A DNA stretch of 5,029 bases from Malacoplasma sp. Its GTDB lineage: Bacteria > Bacillota_I > Bacilli_A > Mycoplasmatales > Mycoplasmoidaceae. The notes under the pieces are model-generated. The model was not told the origin of the DNA and did no database searches. It saw only the letters and a list, made by a program, of their open reading frames with translations. Location: positions 1 to 5,029 of the forward strand of contig JAIDMU010000061.1 of the NCBI GenBank assembly GCA_029050415.1. The letters are read 5' to 3'. The position numbers and the translations under genes are program-made. Shown here piece by piece: positions 1-5,029 of the stretch. Numbering within the stretch: the stretch's first letter is position 1; every line of letters begins with the position of its first letter.

Positions 1-110
1 AAATAATTATTTTGTTCTTCAAGTTTTTTTATGTATTCATTTACTTTAACTTGATTAATTTTATTTGAATCTAAAACTAAGTTTATTGCATCGCCTTGAT
101 TAAATAAAGT
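1..110 (-). repeat. Start of a fifth tandem repeat, copy E, cut by the window edge
   Basis: Residues 1640-1675 lie downstream of the TGA pair and still match the beginning of the repeat. DAINLVLDSNKINQ lines up without gaps with DAINYILETNRNNQ of copy B, and VNEYIKKLEEQNNY with ILGYIKNIEDNNEK. The segment has no in-frame start codon, so it is not the start of a separate gene. It shows that the repeat array and the gene continue past the left edge of the window. Whether copy E is complete cannot be seen. Confidence 0.75.
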
Positions 111-3100
111 ATTATTACTATTTTTAAAATCAGATCATCATTTTTTAAATTCACTAACTGGCTCATTTGCTTGAAGTGATTTAATTTTTTCATCAATCTT
201 ATTAATGAATAAATCAAATTTTGTATTTGAAAGCATTAAATTATCATTTAATTTTTCATTTAAATCAAAATTAAAATCATCAATTTTTGCATTTAATATT
301 TTAGAATTATCTGTATTTTTTATCTTTAATTCATCAACCAAATCATCAAATTCATTATTTAAGCTATTAACTAAATTATTAACAGTATCTAAAGATGATT
401 TATCAGCATTTAATGATAAATTTTGTAAAGCTTTTTTAAATTCATTAAATTTATCATTTATTTTTTCAAAATTTTGTTCTTCAACTATATTGTGATTTTG
501 AATATCATCAATAATTTTGTCTAATTCAGATCTTAAAATATTTTTAATAATTTCATAATTTGAAATCAATTGTTCTTTTATTTCTTTTATAGTTTGTGAT
601 TGATTATCTTTTAATGAATTATTTAAAGAACTTAAATCTAAATGAACAAACTTATCATTAAAACTTGCTTCTAATTCATTGATTTTTTTATTGAAAACTT
701 TTATTAAATTTTCAATTAAATCTTCCAATTTTAAAACATTAGTTTCATTTAGACTTGATTTGTTAGATTTTATAAAACTTTCAATTTCACTAATAAAATC
801 ATTTTTATCATCAATTAAAGCTTCAAGTTCTTGATTTTGAATATCTATTAATTCTTCAAGTTCTTGTAATTTTAATGAATCCTTTTTATTTTGAATTTGT
901 AAAACTTCATTAACTAAATTTTGATTAGAATTTTCTAATAAATTAATAAATTCAAAAATTTCTTTTTTACTATTTTGATTTAGTTCTAAAACTGTTTCAA
1001 TTGTATCAACATGATTATTTTCAATTATTTTTGAAACCATTTTCACATCATCAACTAAATTATTAAAATTTTCATTCATTTCAGTTAAACTAGAATCAAT
1101 TTTTTTCAATAATTTTCTATTATTGTTCTTAATGTTTTTTGAAATATAGTTACCTGTTTTTTTATTTTGTATTTCAATAGATTTAATTACTTTTTTAAAT
1201 TCATCATTTAAATTTGAAATAATATCATCAATTTGCAAATAATGTTTTTCTTCCTTGTTTAAGAAGCCTTCAGTAACATCTTTTAATAAGAATCTAAAAT
1301 TTTCTAATTGATTATCAATTTGACCTAATTTACTTTCATTAGATTCATTTAATGCAGTAATAGTATTTAAAACTTCATTTAAATTATCTTTAAATTCATT
1401 TCTTACTAATTCATAGTTATAAGTTAAAGAATCTTGAATAGAATCAAAGAAATTTGCTTGCTCACTGCTAACTAATGAAGACACAGAACTTAAATCAATA
1501 TCAGCTATTTTTTTGTCAAAACTTCTTTCAAGGTCAGTTATTTTGTCACTAAAATTAGCCATTGTAATTTTAATTGAATCTTCTAATCTAATAATATTTT
1601 CAGAATCTAATTTGTTTTTCTTATTTAGCATAAAAGTTTCAACTTCATTTATGAATTCTTCTTTTTCATCAAGTAATTCTTCAATCTCTTGATTTTGCAA
1701 ACTAATTAATTCTTCAAGTTCTTTTAATTTTAAATTTTCTTTACTAATTCTTCTAGCTTCAATTTCATTTAAAAATTCAGCATTAGCTTGTTCTAAATTT
1801 CTAATGTATCCTAAAATTTCTTTTTGATTTACTTTGTTTGTTTCAATAATTGATTGGATTGTATCAAATTGAGTAGTTTCAAAATATTTATTTTGTTCTT
1901 TAATTTCTTTTAAGAACATTCCAAATTTATCATCAATTAAATCAACTGATGAATCAATTTTACGATTAACTTCTTCTTGAGAAGATGAAATTTTTTCATT
2001 TAATAAATCAACAGTTTTAATGTTTTCATCTTTTAGATCAGAAATTAAACTTTCAAATTTGTTATTTAGTGTGTTAATTACTTCATTTACTTCTTTGTAT
2101 GTTTTAGAATCTTTATCTAAAATACTTTCAGTTGTGTTTTTTAAAATAAATCTAAATTGTTCAAATTGAGAATCTATTTCATTAAATCTATCATCAAATT
2201 TATGAGAATAATCCATTCTTGAAGGAATATCTTTTACAGAATCTAAAACAGTTTCAATATCATTTTTAATTTCATTCTTAATTACTTCATAATTATTTGA
2301 AAGCTGTAATTGAACTGAATTAATGAAATCATTATGTGTTTTATCAAAATAATCAAAATATGAAGATAAATCAAGTTCTTGTAGCTTTCTGCCAAATTCA
2401 ATTTCTAAATCTTCAATTTTAGCGTTTAAAACTCCTGCAACATCTTGAATTGAATCTTCTAATTTCAAAATATTTTCATTTGTTAATTGATCTTTTTTAC
2501 TAGAAATATACTTTTCTACCTCAATTACAAAACTATTTTTTTCACTTATTAAAGATTCAATTTCACTATTTTGTAATTCTATCAATTCTTCTAAATTTTT
2601 TAATTTTGAATTCTCTATATTGTATTTTTTTGCTTCAATTTCATTTAAAAACTTTTCATTGTTATCTTCAATATTTTTAATATATCCAAGAATTTCTCTT
2701 TGATTATTTCTGTTAGTTTCTAAAATATAATTAATAGCATCAACATGTGCTGTTTCAAATTCTTTATTTTTATTTTCTATATCACTTGCAAGATTTGAAA
2801 GTTGATTAGAGATTTCTACAAGGCTAGAATCAAATTCTTCTTTGAATTTTCCAGTATTTTCAGAAACTTTATTAATTATTATCTGACCAGATTTAATATT
2901 TTCATCTTTTAAATCTTCAATTAAATTAGCAAATTTACTATTTAAACCTTCAATAATTGCATTAACTTCTTCATATTGTTTATTATTTTTATCAATTACA
3001 TTGTCAGTAACTTCTTTTAATAGAAATCTAAATTGATCAAACTGATTATTAATTTCATTGAATCTATCATCATATGATTCATTTTTATTGTTTAAAACTT

Positions 3101-5029
3101 TTGAATTTAATTCATTAATGCTGTTTAATACTTGAAATAAGTCTTGTTTAACTTCTTCTTTAATAATTTCATAATTGTTTGATAATTTTTTTTCTATTTC
3201 ATCAAATAATTCTTTTTGTTCTTTTTGCGTAGCTAAATTTAATGAATTTAAATCAATTGTGCTAAGTTTTCTATCAAAGTTGTATTCAAAATCATCAATT
3301 CTTTCATTGAAATTATAAATAACTTCTTGAATTGCACTTTTAATACTTTCTATTTTTTCATCATTCAATTTGTGTTTCTTATTAATTAAAATATCTTCAA
3401 TTTCTTCAATGAAAGTATTCTTTTCAGATAATAAAGCTTCAATTTCTTGATTTTGAAGATCTATTAATTGTTCAAGTTCAGACAATTTTTGTCCATTTTC
3501 AATAACAGCTTTTTTAGATTCTTCAGAAATTATATTTAATTTTTCTTCTTCAATAGATTGAATTAAATTTAAAATATTTTGTTTGTGAACTTCATTTGAT
3601 AATAATATTTCATTAACTGCAGCACTATATTTAGACTCGTCATCATTTCTATTACTTTCAATATTTGAAATTAATTGATCAATTTTACTATTAATTCTTG
3701 ATTCAATGTTTTCTAAGTTTTCAACATTAGTTGCAGCTGAAAGTTTTTCAGCAATTGGATTTAATAAATTAACAATTTTTGAATATTGTCTTTCTAAACG
3801 TTCTAATCTGACACCAACATAATTTGAAGAACTTCCAAATCCTTCAAAATCATTTTTTTGATTATTTTCTTGATAATTGCTAACATATGTATTAACTTGT
3901 TCAAATTTATTTAATTTAAACTTTAAATTATCTATGATATTTTTTTCAACATCTTTTAAAATTTCTTCTAACTCTAAATAAGAATTATCTAAATAAGAAT
4001 AAATTTGATTTGCTTCATTAATAATTTCATTTTTCAAATCAGTTAGACCATTTTCACTCAATTCAGCTATTTTAGATAATTCACGGTTTGATAAATCAGT
4101 GACATGAAAAACTTTAGTATTTATTTCTTTAATTGTGTCTTTAATCAAAGATGATAAATATTCAAAACTTATTGCATTTGTTTTTAATGATTCTAAAGAA
4201 GTATCTTTTAAAATATTTTTAAATTTTTCATTTAATAATCTAAAAACTTCATTTGAACTAACTTTTAAGTTATCAAAAAATTCAATTGATTTTTGAGCAA
4301 AAAAATTATTATTAGATAAACTATCATCATCAGTTGCAATATTTTTCTGTGCTTTTTCTAATTTTTCACTGACATTAACAATCATTTGATTGCAATTATC
4401 ATTAACATATACAATAAAGTTGTCTACAAGTTTTTGTAAAACTTCTTCTTTTAACTCAAGTTTTTTAATAAACTCTTCACAAATAGAAAAATAATTTTTA
4501 CTAATTTCATTTTCAACAGAAACTTTATCAACATGATTCAAATATAAATAATAATCAAGCGATTCTTTAGATGATTCAGAAGAACTATATTTAACTTTTT
4601 GCAAATTAATTTTACTTTCAACTTCACTTATAGCTTTTTTAAGCTCTTCTAAATTACTAGTATCAATATAATTAATTCCATTTTCAATAATTGAATTATT
4701 TTTTATAGCATTTGTTGTTGTTTGAATTACAGTTTCTTTATCCAATTCACTAATTAATTCATTTTGCAAATCTAAATAAGAATTGTTAATTGTGTTCTTA
4801 TAACTTTCTTTAATAACTTTAGTTTCTTTTTTTGTTCCACCTGCATTAGCACTAGTAAATAATAAATTTATTTTTTTATTAAATTCATTATTTAGTGCAG
4901 TTATTTTACCAGTGATTTTTTCAATTTTTTGTTCTTTAGTTAAAAATTTATTATTAAATAAATCATTTAAAAAACTTTGTTTGTTATTATTGAAATTATT
5001 AATTTTTTTTATTTCAGTTTCAAATACAG
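1..5029 (-). CDS. Giant repeat-containing coiled-coil protein, internal fragment (partial at both ends)
   Basis: One minus-strand frame is open across the entire window, 1675 complete codons, if TGA is a sense codon. The only in-frame TGAs are the adjacent pair at 135-140; there is no in-frame TAA or TAG. No ATG, GTG or TTG occurs in frame before the TTG at 4767-4769, and that TTG has no visible Shine-Dalgarno sequence, so the true start lies beyond 5029. The protein is rich in Lys, Glu, Asn, Ile, Leu, Ser and Asp. It has only three Pro (424, 935, 1623), two Cys (183, 212) and two possible Trp (1630, 1631). Hydrophobic residues recur every 3-4 positions, for example in LEELIxLQNxEIExL, as in coiled coils or helical bundles. 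I see no membrane segment, and any signal peptide would lie outside the window. Residues 1-406 are unique, 407-465 look like a repeat remnant, 466-1639 are four tandem repeats, and 1640 onward starts a fifth. I do not recognise the family. Giant helical proteins of this style in mollicutes include cytadherence and cytoskeletal proteins such as HMW2, but that is a resemblance of style and not demonstrated homology. Confidence 0.9.
114..179 (-). other. About 22-residue insertion in repeat copy D
   Basis: The distance from the DSS position to the next start anchor is 30 residues in copies A, B and C but 52 after copy D. The extra residues lie roughly at 1617-1638, between KIDEKIK and the DAIN motif of copy E. 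They include Pro1623 (NEPVSEF), both TGA-encoded residues and an Asn-rich stretch. The exact borders are approximate. Proline and paired aromatic residues suggest a break in the helix or a local binding patch; that is inference. Confidence 0.65.
135..140 (-). other. Tandem in-frame TGA codons, probably read as Trp-Trp
   Basis: Two consecutive TGA codons (residues 1630-1631) follow SEFKK and precede SDFKNSN. Under the standard code the protein would end here. Under table 4 the sequence reads KKWWSDF, the frame stays open to the window edge, and repeat homology continues in copy E. No TGG codon occurs in the 1675 codons, so these would be the only tryptophans. Reading TGA as glycine (table 25) would also keep the frame open. 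Confidence 0.85.
1026..1883 (-). repeat. Tandem protein repeat, copy C (286 residues)
   Basis: Residues 1049-1334 form the third copy. It opens with FETTQFDTIQSIIETN (D1055) and KEILGYIRNLE, very like copy B. It continues with ELEELISLQNQEIEEL (1103-1118), IDLSSV (D1178), YNYELVRNEF (Y1205), NFRFLLKDVTE (F1244), LNDEFKKVIKSIEIQN (1273 on) and KIDSSLTEMNENF (D1311). The linker between NYE and FRF has shrunk to 39 residues, which accounts for the whole difference in length from copy B. In the LEE block, copy C matches copy A at 13 of 16 positions. Confidence 0.9.
1884..2759 (-). repeat. Tandem protein repeat, copy B (292 residues)
   Basis: Residues 757-1048 form the second copy. It opens with FETAHVDAINYILETN (D763) and REILGYIKNIE. 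It continues with NLEELIELQNSEIESL (811-826), LDLSS (D886), SNNYEVIK (Y913), QFRFILKNTT (F958), LNNKFESLISDLKDEN (987 on) and KIDSSVDLIDDKF (D1025). The NYE-to-FRF linker is 45 residues and contains the only proline inside copies A to C (Pro935, in KDIPSRM). This supports that linker being a loop or hinge and not continuous helix. Confidence 0.9.
2760..3632 (-). repeat. Tandem protein repeat, copy A (291 residues)
   Basis: Residues 466-756 form the first full copy. Its anchors in order are: a diverged start AAVNEILL (N472, where the other copies have Asp), ELEQLIDLQNQEIEAL (517-532), TIDLNSLN (D592), SNNYEIIK (Y619), QFRFLLKEVT (F666), LNSKFANLIEDLKDEN (695 on) and FDSSL (D733). The first part, before residue 517, is the least similar to the other copies, and its anchor distance is 45 instead of 48. 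From the LEE motif onward, all spacings match the other copies except the NYE-to-FRF linker, which is longest here (47 residues). Confidence 0.85.
3633..3809 (-). repeat. Probable degenerate, shortened copy of the repeat preceding copy A
   Basis: Residues 407-465 resemble the C-terminal third of the repeat. The segment RLERLERQYSKIVNLL lines up with the copy B segment RFNEIDSQFEQFRFIL: R, Q and the last L match, with similar hydrophobics at the other core positions. INSKIDQLISNIESN then lines up with the LNSKFANLIEDLKDEN block of copy A. The distance between the two blocks is 27 residues, against 26-29 in the full copies. The distance from the LN motif to the start anchor of the next copy is only 27, against 68 in copies A to C, so about 41 residues would be missing. 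The match is weak and could reflect general helix composition. Confidence 0.45.
3810..5027 (-). other. Non-repeated helical N-terminal region of the giant protein
   Basis: Residues 1-406 do not show the motifs of the downstream repeat. The stretch is highly charged and Asn/Lys/Glu-rich, with long runs compatible with helix. Breaks are few: an AGG at residues 62-64, and a Gly/Ser segment FEGFGSSSNYVGVR at 394-407. Both cysteines of the visible protein (183 in SICEEF, 212 in NDNCNQ) lie here. The region is open at its N-terminal side, so its full length is unknown. No catalytic or nucleotide-binding motif such as a Walker A loop is visible. The Gly/Ser break probably marks a flexible joint between this part and the repeat array; that is inference from composition. 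Confidence 0.7.

Larger units (their letters stand above)
111..1025 (-). repeat. Tandem protein repeat, copy D (305 residues, with an insertion)
   Basis: Residues 1335-1639 form the fourth copy. It opens with IENNHVDTIETVLELN (D1341). It continues with ELEELIDIQNQELEAL (1389-1404), LDLSSLN (D1464), ISNYEIIKN (Y1491), a diverged FRF block NEFKKALQNLSL (F1530), LNNEFDDLVDELKIKN (1556 on) and KLNDNLMLSNTKFDLF (N1594 at the DSS position). Its last part is 22 residues longer than in copies A to C. The extra segment carries Pro1623 and the TGA pair. The FRF motif itself is lost (FKK), so this copy has diverged most at its C-terminal end. Confidence 0.85.

Noticed and set aside
138..140. TGA as the true stop of the gene
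   Set aside because: A second TGA follows directly, then the frame stays open to the edge and shows repeat homology with no new in-frame start codon. Termination here would leave a coding-like segment without a start.
205..495. Plus-strand open frame of 96 codons
   Set aside because: It lies wholly antisense to repeat copy D. Its Phe/Ser/Lys/Leu-rich translation is what an antisense reading of an Asn/Glu/Lys/Leu-rich coiled coil gives. It has no independent ribosome binding site or flanking non-coding space.
4767..4769. TTG codon as the start of the gene
   Set aside because: The frame is open for 86 more codons to the window edge, with the same amino-acid style. No Shine-Dalgarno-like sequence precedes the TTG, so it is more likely an internal Leu codon.
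3810..5027. SMC- or ATPase-like identity for the coiled-coil protein
   Set aside because: No Walker A, Walker B or signature motif is visible anywhere in the window. Coiled-coil composition alone gives misleading similarity to SMC and myosin-type proteins.
1..5029. A/T-rich stretches resembling -10 boxes, T-runs resembling terminators, and possible origin or CRISPR repeats
   Set aside because: At this base composition such words occur by chance everywhere, and all lie inside a continuous coding frame. No stem-loop plus T-run at a gene boundary, and no short regularly spaced DNA repeat with spacers, was seen.

Overview
The whole window is the interior of one very large protein-coding gene on the minus strand. 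Read with TGA as a sense codon, a single frame stays open from the right edge (5029) to the left edge (1). That gives 1675 complete codons, with neither a start nor an end inside the window. There is no intergenic DNA and no second gene. I see no RNA gene, promoter, terminator, mobile element or CRISPR array. Residue numbers below count the first complete codon in the window (5025-5027) as residue 1, so residue n occupies nucleotides 5028-3n to 5030-3n on the minus strand.

Organism: the DNA is extremely A+T rich (sampled lines run from 15 to 30% G+C). Arginine is mostly AGA and leucine mostly TTA. The only two apparent stop codons in the frame are adjacent TGAs at 135-140. Homology to an internal repeat of the same protein resumes beyond them, so they are very probably read through. 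This fits a mollicute (Mycoplasma, Ureaplasma or Spiroplasma type, translation table 4, TGA = Trp). A table 25 organism (TGA = Gly) cannot be excluded from two codons. I cannot name a genus.

Layout in protein order, right to left in the window: (1) 5029 to about 3850, a non-repeated, mostly helical Lys/Glu/Asn-rich N-terminal part that holds the only two cysteines; (2) about 3810-3850, a short Gly/Ser break; (3) 3633-3809, a probable shortened remnant of one repeat; (4) 111-3632, four tandem diverged copies (A to D) of a repeat of about 286-305 residues; (5) 1-110, the start of a fifth copy that continues outside the window.

The protein looks like a giant, cytoplasmic-type, alpha-helical or coiled-coil structural protein, with almost no Pro, Cys or Trp. 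The distances between conserved motifs inside the repeat are nearly constant in all four copies. Length change is confined mainly to one linker and one insertion. I do not recognise the protein family. A scaffold or cytoskeletal role, as for other giant mollicute coiled-coil proteins, is only inference.
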